Source of the DNA: JAAUTG01 sp964458705
GTDB lineage: Bacteria; Bacteroidota; Bacteroidia; Chitinophagales; Saprospiraceae
DNA: 36,071 nucleotides
Direction of reading: 5' to 3'
Assembly: GCA_964458705.1 (NCBI GenBank)
Contig: CAYWKD010000041.1
Location: forward strand, 1 to 36,071
The notes under the pieces were generated by a model. That model was given only the letters and a program-made list of their open reading frames with translations. It did no database searches and had not been told where the DNA came from. Below, piece after piece: positions 1-7,598 of the stretch. The position numbers and the translations under genes are program-made. Positions within the stretch are counted from its first letter, which is position 1. Each line of letters opens with the position of its first letter.

Positions 1-14
1 GGGCTATTTTCTTC

Positions 15-770
15 TTATCGAATGAAAATCAAAATTGCTCCAATGGCTGTTAATACCAAGATCATTTGCCGATAATGATGCTCCTTAATGTACTTAACAA
101 GTCGAATACCTATAAATAACCCAAGTATAATGCCAGGCAGCAATGTTAAGTCAAGCATGAAACTTTTCAATGTAATAGTCTGCCAAACAAAAATATGAAA
201 AGGTACTTTGAACAAGTTGACAATAAAAAATAGCCAAGCCGTAGTACCAATAAATTTCTCTTTAGGCAACTGCATGGCAAGGAAGAAAATATTAGCAAAC
301 GGACCAGCTAAATTACCTACCATCGTTGTAAAGCCAACGAGCAACCCCATGGTAGCACCAAACCATGTACGATCGGGAATGTGCTTTACTTTCTGTCGAT
401 CCCACCAAAATAAAACACCTACGCTTAGTAAAATAATACTCGCCATGATTTGCTTAAATAAAGCTGCTGGAATCTTATCGCCCACCCAGACCCCAACGAG
501 CACACCACTCAGCACCCAAGGGAGCAATTTCCATAAGTACTTCCATTGAGCATATCTACTATAATAAAAAACAGCAAAAATATCACCCATGATGAGCATG
601 GGCAGCACAATACCAGTAGATGCTTTTCCTCCAAATGCAATTGCCATTAGGGGAATTGCAATGATGGCTATTCCTTTAATACCTGCTTTTGAGACCCCAA
701 AAATGAGCGCACAAATCAATGCTAAACCCCATTGATAGGTTTCCAATCCAAAATTTGTGAAGAAAGGCAT
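15..770 (-). CDS. TauE/SafE family membrane permease
   Basis: A 251-residue hydrophobic protein with about seven or eight membrane segments, the usual size for the TauE/SafE (DUF81) family of inner-membrane anion or sulfonate/sulfite exporters. The two family half-repeats are visible: an N-terminal one around residues 25-45 (GVSKAGIKG) and a second at about 137-188 with TMVGNLAGP, LPKEKFIGT and a following NLFKVP. The gene reads leftward and its stop lies 14 bases from the window edge, so its downstream partner is not visible. The substrate cannot be inferred: no sulfur-assimilation gene is adjacent. The start ATG at 770 has no good alternative upstream. Family assignment is secure; the transported compound is unknown. 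Confidence 0.88.
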   Translation of the reverse strand: MPFFTNFGLETYQWGLALICALIFGVSKAGIKGIAIIAIPLMAIAFGGKASTGIVLPMLIMGDIFAVFYYSRYAQWKYLWKLLPWVLSGVLVGVWVGDKIPAALFKQIMASIILLSVGVLFWWDRQKVKHIPDRTWFGATMGLLVGFTTMVGNLAGPFANIFFLAMQLPKEKFIGTTAWLFFIVNLFKVPFHIFVWQTITLKSFMLDLTLLPGIILGLFIGIRLVKYIKEHHYRQMILVLTAIGAILIFIR

Positions 771-867
771 CTATTACGCAATTTATGTGTGAACAAAAGC
801 GAAGATAAGGGTCAAATAGTTTTATATTCGCAAATGAGAGGTATTTATGTATTGTACTTACTCGCCA

Positions 868-897
868 TTGCTCAAAAGTGAAGACTTCCTAAGTTTG
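868..897 (+). promoter_or_regulatory. Predicted Bacteroidota sigma-A promoter for the DUF262 gene
   Basis: TTG at 868-870, a 19-base spacer, then TAAGTTTG at 890-897, an exact match to the TTG / TAnnTTTG consensus. Transcription would begin near 904, leaving a leader of about 228 bases before the ATG at 1132. The match is seen directly; activity is inferred. Confidence 0.45.
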
Positions 898-931
898 GTA
901 TCAGTAAACAACGATAGCTAATTTAGTGCCA

Positions 932-944
932 TAGCAATTTGCTA
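932..944. repeat. Short inverted repeat in the DUF262 leader
   Basis: TAGCAA-T-TTGCTA, a perfect 6-base inverted repeat with one central base, about 30-40 bases downstream of the predicted transcription start. It could be an operator, but an inverted repeat this short also arises by chance in AT-rich DNA. Confidence 0.25.
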
Positions 945-1131
945 AAGGTTGATTACTAGTATTGCTCATTTCAGGTCAAATTTAGGTCTATGATTATTAC
1001 TCAGATATCATATTGAGCGGCTAAGTAGGTGTTACATAGCTTTCCTTTCTATGAATATTTGTCCGTAACCTCCCCCATTTATTAACGTAAAAAATTGTAC
1101 TGTCTCATAAAAATAAAATACGACAAGCCCT

Positions 1132-2844
1132 ATGACAACAAGCACAGAACAAACTACTAATCAAATAAGTACAGGCAAAAAAGTAGTCAGCGCACTACTC
1201 AATGATGCGTTTTATAGCATTCCATATTTTCAACGCCACTACCAGTGGAACGAAACCCACATTGAGAACTTACTCGCTGATATTGAGTATGCTGCTAAAT
1301 TTGGAACAGTTAATCAGAGTTACTTTCTAGGAGCATTCGTCTTACAAGAAACAGCAGAACAAGATTTGCTGATAACTTATCAGGTGATTGATGGACAGCA
1401 ACGCTTAATAACACTTTTGCTGATTGTAGGAGTGCTGAGAGATTTAATCGGTAATGAAGCAGACAAACAGTATTGCCAGCAAATTATCTATCCTACTTCG
1501 TCTGCTTATCCAGAGGGGAAAGCTCGTATTTATTTTGAAAATAGAGAGGCTGCCAACTTACTTATCAAACAGCTATCTTTATCAAATAGTACAAAAGATG
1601 AGAACTACCTCAGCGTCATCAGCAGCTTAGAGCAGAATCCTTCTTTCGCCAATATGGCGCATGCCTTGCTAGTGATCCATCGCTATTTTAAGCAGCGCAA
1701 TTTATTAGACCTAAGTCTTTTGTACTATTTTCTACTCAATAAGGTGTTCGTTATATATATGGCAACAGATAACTTCACGGATGCTTTCAGATTGTTCTCT
1801 GTCTTGAATGATAGAGGACTGCCACTTTCTGCCACAGATGTCATCAAGTCAAGAATATTAGCTGATATTAAGCAAAAAGAAGAGCGTGAAAAATACGCTA
1901 GAGTTTGGTCACAAGCAGAGAGTGATATTGGATTAGAGAGATTAAAAAGTGTACTGGAGTATTTTAGAATGATTGTGTTGAAGGAACGACCTAAAAATAC
2001 GATTATACGAGATTTTGAACGCTCTATTTATAAAGAGGATACGGGAGTGAAGAGGGGTAAGGATGTGATGGAAAAAATCAAAACCTACATTGATATCTAC
2101 AGAGATTTCTACTATCAACCAACTGATTTTTTCAAGGAAAACGCACCAGCATTAGTAGGATACATGAACGTCATGAAATATGGATTAGCAGAAGAAGAAT
2201 GGCTTCCCGTTGTGATGGCTTGGTATGATAAATTCGGAAGAGACTCCATTTTTCTATTTTTACAATTGCTCGATAAAAAATTAGCAGTAGACTGGATGTC
2301 AGGTGTTTCGAGGTACGAGCGGGCACAATTTTCCTATAATTTGCTCAAGGGCATCCATGATTTTGACCAAGCAGAAGTGATATTAAACGATAAGCAGCTA
2401 TTCAAAATAGATATTAGTGCTTTAGAAAAAGCCCTACGAGATAACATTTACGGCAAGCTCTACACAAAATATGTATTGCTCAAACTCGAATACTTGGCAA
2501 GAGACAATGATAATCCTTTCAATGACTTTGAGGAAGTTACAGTAGATCATATTTTGCCTCAAAACCCTTATGAATGGTCTTCCGTGTTTGGCGAGGAAGA
2601 TCACAAACAATGGATACACAAGCTGGGAAATCTAACTTTGGTGAATAGAAAAGAAGATTATCTTCTAAGGAGCAAATCTTTTGAGGAGAAAAAGCAATCC
2701 TATTACGCAGATAGCGAATCGGTCTATCCTAGAATGAAAAATATTTTGTATCATCCAACATGGACCATCAGCTCCATTAGTGAGCGTCAAGAAAAATTAG
2801 TGACAGAGTTATTGAGGCATTTTGCTGGTGGTATGGAGTACTAA
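1132..2844 (+). CDS. DUF262 and DUF1524 (GmrSD-like) domain protein
   Basis: A 570-residue protein with the two-domain layout of GmrSD-type modification-dependent restriction enzymes. The N-terminal DUF262 (ParB-like NTPase fold) carries IPYFQRHYQW at about 30-39 and the hallmark DGQQR at 87-91. The C-terminal DUF1524 (HNH-like nuclease) carries VDHILPQ with His473 and HKLGNLTL with His496/Asn499. In family members I recall, the next segment has conserved Asn residues (pattern N-x5-N before the FEEKK motif); here it reads EDYLLRSKSFEEKK, so those Asn are replaced, and nuclease activity may be weakened. There are no partner methylase, dnd or ssp genes nearby. Restriction of modified phage DNA is the best hypothesis. 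The domain call is strong, the biological role inferred. Confidence 0.88.
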   Translation: MTTSTEQTTNQISTGKKVVSALLNDAFYSIPYFQRHYQWNETHIENLLADIEYAAKFGTVNQSYFLGAFVLQETAEQDLLITYQVIDGQQRLITLLLIVGVLRDLIGNEADKQYCQQIIYPTSSAYPEGKARIYFENREAANLLIKQLSLSNSTKDENYLSVISSLEQNPSFANMAHALLVIHRYFKQRNLLDLSLLYYFLLNKVFVIYMATDNFTDAFRLFSVLNDRGLPLSATDVIKSRILADIKQKEEREKYARVWSQAESDIGLERLKSVLEYFRMIVLKERPKNTIIRDFERSIYKEDTGVKRGKDVMEKIKTYIDIYRDFYYQPTDFFKENAPALVGYMNVMKYGLAEEEWLPVVMAWYDKFGRDSIFLFLQLLDKKLAVDWMSGVSRYERAQFSYNLLKGIHDFDQAEVILNDKQLFKIDISALEKALRDNIYGKLYTKYVLLKLEYLARDNDNPFNDFEEVTVDHILPQNPYEWSSVFGEEDHKQWIHKLGNLTLVNRKEDYLLRSKSFEEKKQSYYADSESVYPRMKNILYHPTWTISSISERQEKLVTELLRHFAGGMEY

Positions 2845-2905
2845 TCATATCTGCTAAAAGAAACAATCTGTAAGAACTAATTTAAGATTACTAAAAAAGC
2901 GGATA

Positions 2906-3320
2906 ATGAAAGATTTAAAGACTCTATTTACAACCGTCCTGCTTTTTGTCTGCATTATCAATAAGTTGCGATAAAGAGGAGATTGAGCAAACAGATAATT
3001 TACAACAAACTGGAATTCTCGGTCAGTGGAAACTTGACTCGAGAGAAACAAACGGAATTTCAAGCTTAGCTGTTGAGTGTTGTGATTACATCGAATTTAA
3101 AACGGATAGCGAGCCAACTGATCTAACTGGAGAATTTAAGGCTTTTGGAGCAGGTTACGAAACCAATGGAGACTTTGAATTAAACAATGCGAATCAATCC
3201 ATCGAGTTTATTTATGATGAACAGTTGTTGTACGAAATTCAAATCTCAGATGAAAATATCGTATTTAGCTATTTGGAAAATAATGATTCTATTGTTGAAT
3301 ATTGGCACAGGGAAGAATAA
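2906..3320 (+). pseudogene. Lipocalin-like lipoprotein, frameshifted in its signal peptide
   Basis: From ATG 2906 the reading frame gives MKDLKTLFTTVLLF and then runs out of frame, stopping after 22 residues. The adjacent frame is open from a stop at 2916-2918 to the TAA at 3318-3320. Removing one T from the TTTTT run at 2943-2947 joins the two and yields MKDLKTLFTTVLLLSALSIS followed by Cys, a textbook lipoprotein signal ending in an acceptable lipobox. The residues after the Cys (DKEE) fit the Bacteroidota lipoprotein export signal K-(D/E)2, predicting a surface-exposed protein. The mature part, about 115 residues, starts with GILGQWKLDS, resembling the GxW opening of small lipocalin-like Bacteroidota lipoproteins. 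A TTG at 2946 could start a version without a full signal. It may be a sequencing error, a decayed gene or a slippery tract; function is unknown. Confidence 0.6.
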
Positions 3321-3369
3321 AAACGATTGAACAATATCTAAATAACTCATGGTTGGATACAGCTGAGCA

Positions 3370-4170
3370 TCAATAAAAAATTGTCCGAGTCAAGTGTAGT
3401 GGATAAGGGCTTTCTTTTAGTGCTGCTGCGCCTTGATTCCAAAGTAAATAATCAATATCCAAAGAACGCAAGAAATGACCCTGTGCTTTTAGTTGCTCTT
3501 TTATTCGTTCTATCGCATGAATGGAGCAAGCCCGCAACTCCACTTCTTCTGCTGAACCTGCTTCAAGAAGGACTTCGCTATCAATCTTTTCGGCAAGAGA
3601 ATGGCTGTACTGAAACACTCCAAGAGAGCGCAAAACTTGAGGAATCATATTATCCGCAAAAATGGTGAGTTGGTCAAGGTCTTCAAAGTAGCCCCAGCCT
3701 TGATTGTCAAAAGCAAGAGAAGTATCTGCTACTGTGATCTGAGCTCTTTTTAGAAAAGCGATAGACTGACCTTTGTAGATNNNNNNNNNNNNNNNNNNNN
3801 NNNNNNNNNNNNNNNNNNNNNNNNNNNNNNNNNNNNNNNNNNNNNNNNNNNNNNNNNNNNNNNNNNNNNNNNNNNNNNNNGTAGCTATGGTGAAGTAGCC
3901 TGAACCTGCTAATTTGTTATCCAAATGTGGAAAGTAACCCGAGCCAAAATTGATGGCTTCTAATATAAAAAAAAACGCTACCGTATCTAAACCTTGGTTC
4001 AGATAGTGAGCAGAGGCATCTAGTGGCGCTTTACCAATCTTACTTACATTCAACTGCGCTGCATATTCACGAATGACGGATTCTTGTATCGAGATGTGGT
4101 TTGCTTGCTCAGCTACCCATTTTGACTGTTCTCTTATTTCATCAAAAAGGTTTCTACTTGTTCGGTTCAT
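3370..4170 (-). CDS. Queuosine salvage protein (Qng1/DUF2419 family), interrupted by assembly gap
   Basis: Both flanks of the gap match the queuosine 5'-phosphate N-glycosylase family (eukaryotic QNG1/C9orf64), which frees queuine from salvaged queuosine nucleotide. N-terminal signs: VAEQANHISI, then ILEAINFGSGYFPH and SGYFTIA. C-terminal signs: KGQSIAFLKRAQI, the strongly conserved LTIFADNMIPQVLRSLG, EVELRACSIHAIE, a YLLWNQG segment, and a closing HLTRTIFY like the RxRxIYY end of the family. The nominal 266 residues include 34 unreadable ones; comparison with the eukaryotic proteins as I remember them suggests the missing part is longer than 100 bases. Its start lies 14 bases downstream of the tmk stop, so the two are probably co-transcribed. 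The reading frame matching on both sides of the Ns may be chance. Confidence 0.85.
   Translation of the reverse strand: MNRTSRNLFDEIREQSKWVAEQANHISIQESVIREYAAQLNVSKIGKAPLDASAHYLNQGLDTVAFFFILEAINFGSGYFPHLDNKLAGSGYFTIAXXXXXXXXXXXXXXXXXXXXXXXXXXXXXXXXXXIYKGQSIAFLKRAQITVADTSLAFDNQGWGYFEDLDQLTIFADNMIPQVLRSLGVFQYSHSLAEKIDSEVLLEAGSAEEVELRACSIHAIERIKEQLKAQGHFLRSLDIDYLLWNQGAAALKESPYPLHLTRTIFY
3781..3880. other. Assembly gap of 100 Ns
   Basis: Exactly 100 Ns, the usual placeholder for a scaffold gap of unknown size, inside the queuosine-salvage gene. The true length is not known from this sequence. Confidence 0.99.
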
Positions 4171-4184
4171 CTAAAGTAATCGTC

Positions 4185-4808
4185 TTATAGGATTATTAAT
4201 TGTTGTACGACTTCCCAAACTTGTAAGGCAATCTGTGCTTGACTTTGAGTAGCATCAAGAATAACGATATGTTCCTTTGCTTCAATTTGTTGAATAGCTT
4301 TGTAGTAATTTGCTTGCACTTGTATCAAGCGTTCTTTAGTTTCAAATAAATCTAAAAAATATCTTGATTGCTCAAGTCGCTCAAGCGTAACTTCAGGGGC
4401 AACATCTAAGAAAAAAATCACGTCTGGACGCATTAACTCAGCGCATTCTGCATTGGCAGCTATTATCCATTGTAGGGGAACGTGCGAGCTGTGGTAAGCG
4501 TAGGAAGAAAGGTAATAACGATCGCACAAAATCGTTTTTCCAGCATTGCGCTGATGCAGCATACCATTCACAGGATTTTGAATATGATCCAAGCGGTCTG
4601 CTAAATAAAGTGCGGCAATGGTTTTTTCATCTAGCACTAACCTCTTGTTGAGTACATTTCGAATAATCACTCCAATCGGTCCGTCCGTAGGTTCTTTAGT
4701 CGCTAAAACTGGAATTTGTGCGGATTTCAGCTTTTGAGCGAGTAAACTCAATTGTGTGGACTTACCAGAGCCATCTATTCCTTCAAAAACTATGAATTTT
4801 CCTTGCAT
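4185..4808 (-). CDS. tmk: Thymidylate kinase
   Basis: dTMP kinase, which phosphorylates dTMP to dTDP in the cytoplasm for DNA synthesis. At 207 residues it has the standard length. The P-loop is FEGIDGSGKST at 8-18. Arg/Glu-bearing TKEPTDGPIG follows at 38-46, and the DRY signature plus YLSSYAY sits at 96-105, positions typical for TMPK. The segment around 144-150 (RLEQSRYFLD) corresponds to the lid and following helix. Its start is divergent from the DUF4129 gene, with only about 50 bases between the start codons. Qng1 follows 14 bases downstream on the same strand, a link between a core nucleotide kinase and a tRNA-nucleoside salvage enzyme that may be no more than shared transcription. Confidence 0.96.
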   Translation of the reverse strand: MQGKFIVFEGIDGSGKSTQLSLLAQKLKSAQIPVLATKEPTDGPIGVIIRNVLNKRLVLDEKTIAALYLADRLDHIQNPVNGMLHQRNAGKTILCDRYYLSSYAYHSSHVPLQWIIAANAECAELMRPDVIFFLDVAPEVTLERLEQSRYFLDLFETKERLIQVQANYYKAIQQIEAKEHIVILDATQSQAQIALQVWEVVQQLIIL

Positions 4809-4858
4809 GGATTATTATTTTAGTGTTTCTTGAGATTACCTATAAAAGTTTCTGTTAT

Positions 4859-5596
4859 ATGACTACTAAGCAAGACAAATGTAGTAATTTCAAGTTGAAA
4901 GTCTGGATCGGACTGTTAGTGATGCTAATGAATTATGGTATTGCAGTAGCTACTGTAAACCCTTCTGAGGATTACAAAACAAGTTCAATTGAGCAGCATG
5001 ACTTCAATGAAGCAAACTGGGAAAGTGCAAAAGTAGGCATTGACTACTCAGGAGAATTGGTCGAAGAAGCTCCTAAAAAAGAGGAAAACCAAAAAAATCG
5101 TATCCAATTTGATAGTGGATTTAAGAAGAATCTAGCACAATTATTACTTTTCTTGTTGTTAATTGGTCTGGTAGTAACCTTGCTCTGGTTCGTACTAGGA
5201 GCGGGCAGATTTGTGGAGAACAAAACACTGAGTAAACATGAAAAACTGGCGGTTTCAGTAGATGAAATCGAACAAAATTTGGAGCGGCACGATCCGACAG
5301 ACTTAATTACGCAAGCCGTCAATTCGGAAGATTATCGCTTGGCTGTTCGTTTGTATTATTTGAAGATAATTCGACAACTATCACTCAACGGTCATATTGT
5401 TTGGGAGCGCAGAAAAACAAATAAAACTTATCTGAAAGAGCTACAAGAAGCGAAGCTAAAAATGCCTTTTCAGACTGCAACACGGATTTTTGATCGTGTT
5501 TGGTATGGCAATAGAACAATACAACAAATTGATTTTCAGGAACTAGAACCCCAATTTAAAGCACTCTTAAACGCTATTTCGAAACGTGAAGAATAA
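4859..5596 (+). CDS. DUF4129 domain membrane protein
   Basis: A 245-residue protein starting at ATG 4859; a GTG at 4823 would add 12 residues before the natural N-terminal signal and is less likely. Residues about 14-30 form a signal or first membrane segment, followed by an acidic and polar extracytoplasmic part. A second strong membrane segment (LAQLLLFLLLIGLVVTLLWF) lies near 95-115. The cytoplasmic C-terminal part carries the DUF4129 pattern: AVNSEDYRLAVRLYYLKIIRQL, then a Trp-Glu, TNKTYL and VWYGNRTI. Such proteins usually sit in operons with MoxR ATPase, a DUF58/VWA protein and a DUF4350 protein. Here only the DUF4350 gene follows, overlapping it by 11 bases. The exact role is unknown. 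Confidence 0.85.
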   Translation: MTTKQDKCSNFKLKVWIGLLVMLMNYGIAVATVNPSEDYKTSSIEQHDFNEANWESAKVGIDYSGELVEEAPKKEENQKNRIQFDSGFKKNLAQLLLFLLLIGLVVTLLWFVLGAGRFVENKTLSKHEKLAVSVDEIEQNLERHDPTDLITQAVNSEDYRLAVRLYYLKIIRQLSLNGHIVWERRKTNKTYLKELQEAKLKMPFQTATRIFDRVWYGNRTIQQIDFQELEPQFKALLNAISKREE

Positions 5597-6875
5597 ACAA
5601 ATTTATTTTATTATTGGTGCATTAGCTTTAGTCCTTTTTGCTATTTTTTCCGCTTTACAACAAAAAAACAAACGCTTGGATTGGCGAGAAACTTATGAGG
5701 CAGAAAAAAAAGACCCTTACGGCACGTACATTTTAACTCAATTACTAAATAGCTACTTCCCTAATAAGGATTTTCAAATATTAAAGGACGACATTAGCCA
5801 ATCTCTTACTGATGTAGAAAAAGGAAGCTATGTCTTTGTAGGACAGGGCATTGTGTATGACTCACTTGAATTAGAGACACTACTGAGCTTTGTCAAACAA
5901 GGCAATCAGGCATTTCTTTCTAGCCGCACTATTCCCACTGAGTTGATTTATGCCATTGTGGATAGCTTTTGCTATGACCTCTTGTGGGATGATTATTTTT
6001 TTTATTATGCGACTGAAGCAAAAATTGATTTAGAGCACCCTGATTTACAGTTAAATAATAATTATGCTTATAAGCGTGTGCTGCAAAAAAATGAAAGCAA
6101 TTACCATGTTTGGGCGTACATAGATTCAGCATTTTTTTGTGAGCAAACTTACAGTCTAGTCAAAATAGGCAACTTAGCGGATACATTGACCAACTTTGCA
6201 AAACTTCCTTATGGAGAAGGTATTTTTTATCTGCATACTACGCCAATTGCATTCTCCAATATTCATCTCCTTGAAAAAGAAGGAGTAGATTATGCAAGCA
6301 AGGTGTTTTCTCACTTAAAAGAAGGTAATATATACTGGGATGCTGCCAACAAAGTGTCAGAACAAGTGGCTCGAGGGCTCAATCAAACGGCTCATACTCC
6401 TAATAGAAACCTCTCTGCTGAAAGTCCGTTGCAATATATCCTCTCACAGCCACCTTTGGCTTGGGGATGGTACATCATTTTAGCAATGGGTCTGCTGTAT
6501 TTGTTGTTTAGAGCTAAGAGACAACAAAAAGTCATCCCAGTGTTAGAACAAAATAAAAATACATCCCTAGAGTTTGTTGCTACTATTGGTCGCTTGTATT
6601 TTTTACAGCACAATCACCGAAAGCTGTGTTTACAGAAAATGCAGTTCTTTTTAAGTGAGGTGAGAGCACAATTTGGCTTAGCAACCAATCAGCTTGATGA
6701 TGATTTTGTCCAAAAATTAGCATCAAGTGCAGAAGTACCAGTTGAACTAATAAATAAGATACTACTTTATCACAAAAATATTGAAGCCTCTAATTATGTT
6801 TCAGAAAACACTCTAGTTGAGTTTCATCAATTGATAAGTTCCTTCTGGAGTAAGGATGCCACTGCTAAAACATAA
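5586..6875 (+). CDS. DUF4350 domain membrane protein
   Basis: A 429-residue protein that begins at GTG 5586. No in-frame Met precedes the membrane segment at 6-23, so GTG is needed for the anchor. The DUF4350 domain follows: WRETYEAEKKDPYGTYIL near 33-50, LLNSYFPNK, then VFVGQGIVYDSLELETLLSFVKQG, resembling the GATase-like fold in which a cleft is formed around a flexible loop. A second membrane segment is at about 294-310 (WYIILAMGLLYLLF), followed by a basic cytoplasmic tail. The start overlaps the DUF4129 stop by 11 bases, a sign of translational coupling. Its 3' end overlaps a convergent gene by 11 bases. It probably works with the DUF4129 protein in the envelope; the activity is unknown. 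Confidence 0.85.
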   Translation: MKNKQIYFIIGALALVLFAIFSALQQKNKRLDWRETYEAEKKDPYGTYILTQLLNSYFPNKDFQILKDDISQSLTDVEKGSYVFVGQGIVYDSLELETLLSFVKQGNQAFLSSRTIPTELIYAIVDSFCYDLLWDDYFFYYATEAKIDLEHPDLQLNNNYAYKRVLQKNESNYHVWAYIDSAFFCEQTYSLVKIGNLADTLTNFAKLPYGEGIFYLHTTPIAFSNIHLLEKEGVDYASKVFSHLKEGNIYWDAANKVSEQVARGLNQTAHTPNRNLSAESPLQYILSQPPLAWGWYIILAMGLLYLLFRAKRQQKVIPVLEQNKNTSLEFVATIGRLYFLQHNHRKLCLQKMQFFLSEVRAQFGLATNQLDDDFVQKLASSAEVPVELINKILLYHKNIEASNYVSENTLVEFHQLISSFWSKDATAKT

Positions 6876-7548
6876 TCCGCAAGGCAATCAACTGCGTTAA
6901 AAAGCCAATTAGATAGCTGCCTAATAAATCTTGAGTAGAGTAAGCTCGAAGTTTCATTCTAGCTGTACCTACCAATCCAGCAAACAAAGCAACTATTAAG
7001 AACAGAAGAACTGAATTGATTTGCACAATACCCCAGCCACCTAAGTTAAATACAATCAAGCCATGGCTAAATTGCCAGATCGTAGCAAACAGCATGGCGA
7101 CCAGTGCCCCCATTCCAACAGCGTGAGTACTTACTGATAAAAATAAATTTAGAAGGAAAGCTACAAAAAGTGCAATGGTTACGCCCAGTAAAAAAGCGGA
7201 ATAGGCATTGGGCATATCAGGATAATAATACATAAAAAAAATGGTCATTGAAACATAAAAAAAGCCTGTTACAATATAAGTAGCTACACGATCATCTCGC
7301 TCTTCCAATTTAAGGGAGGTTACAAAATCTAATTGTTTCAACATAAAAGTCATGAATACAGGCATCACAAAAGTCGTGAATAATAAAATACCAACAAGTG
7401 GTAATCTCCCCGAAAGATTATTAACACCAAAAAGATAGGGATTAAGCAACAGCAAGGCTATAAGCATGTAAGTAGCCACCAACAAAGGATGAAACAGTAA
7501 GGACAATGTTTTTGCGAATGCGTTTGGCATTTGGTATGTATTTCTCAA
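6865..7548 (-). CDS. Multi-pass membrane protein of unknown function
   Basis: A 227-residue integral membrane protein with about six helices. I do not recognise a characterised family. Visible features are an N-terminal SLLFHPLLVATYM, a charged loop SLKLEERDDRVATY near 80-93, a helix with STHAVGMGALVA near 140-150, and a C-terminal ARMKLRAYSTQDLLGSYLIG. The order of a small-residue/His helix followed by a Gln/Gly helix recalls the distal half of PAP2-type membrane phosphatases, but the phosphatase motifs are not complete, so I make no enzymatic claim. It starts 50 bases downstream of the GCS2-CBS gene and is probably in its operon. Its end overlaps the DUF4350 gene by 11 bases. Confidence 0.75.
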   Translation of the reverse strand: MRNTYQMPNAFAKTLSLLFHPLLVATYMLIALLLLNPYLFGVNNLSGRLPLVGILLFTTFVMPVFMTFMLKQLDFVTSLKLEERDDRVATYIVTGFFYVSMTIFFMYYYPDMPNAYSAFLLGVTIALFVAFLLNLFLSVSTHAVGMGALVAMLFATIWQFSHGLIVFNLGGWGIVQINSVLLFLIVALFAGLVGTARMKLRAYSTQDLLGSYLIGFLTQLIALRIMF

Positions 7549-7598
7549 TTTTAAATATTTAGTAAAAAATCTATTTGCCTACGGCAGAAATGGATGAT

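Larger units (their letters stand above)
771..1131. other. Intergenic region between divergent genes
   Basis: A 361-base non-coding stretch separating the leftward permease from the rightward DUF262 gene. It holds a consensus-like promoter at 868-897 and a small inverted repeat at 932-944. Beyond these I see only ORFs of under ten codons and no RNA gene, terminator or repeat array. Confidence 0.6.

Noticed and set aside
208..549. A 113-residue plus-strand ORF opposite the TauE permease
   Set aside because: It is antisense to a clear membrane-protein gene and has no recognisable motif; an ordinary shadow.
4823..4858. A GTG start adding 12 residues to the DUF4129 protein
   Set aside because: The ATG at 4859 starts right before a normal signal segment; the extension has no supporting feature.
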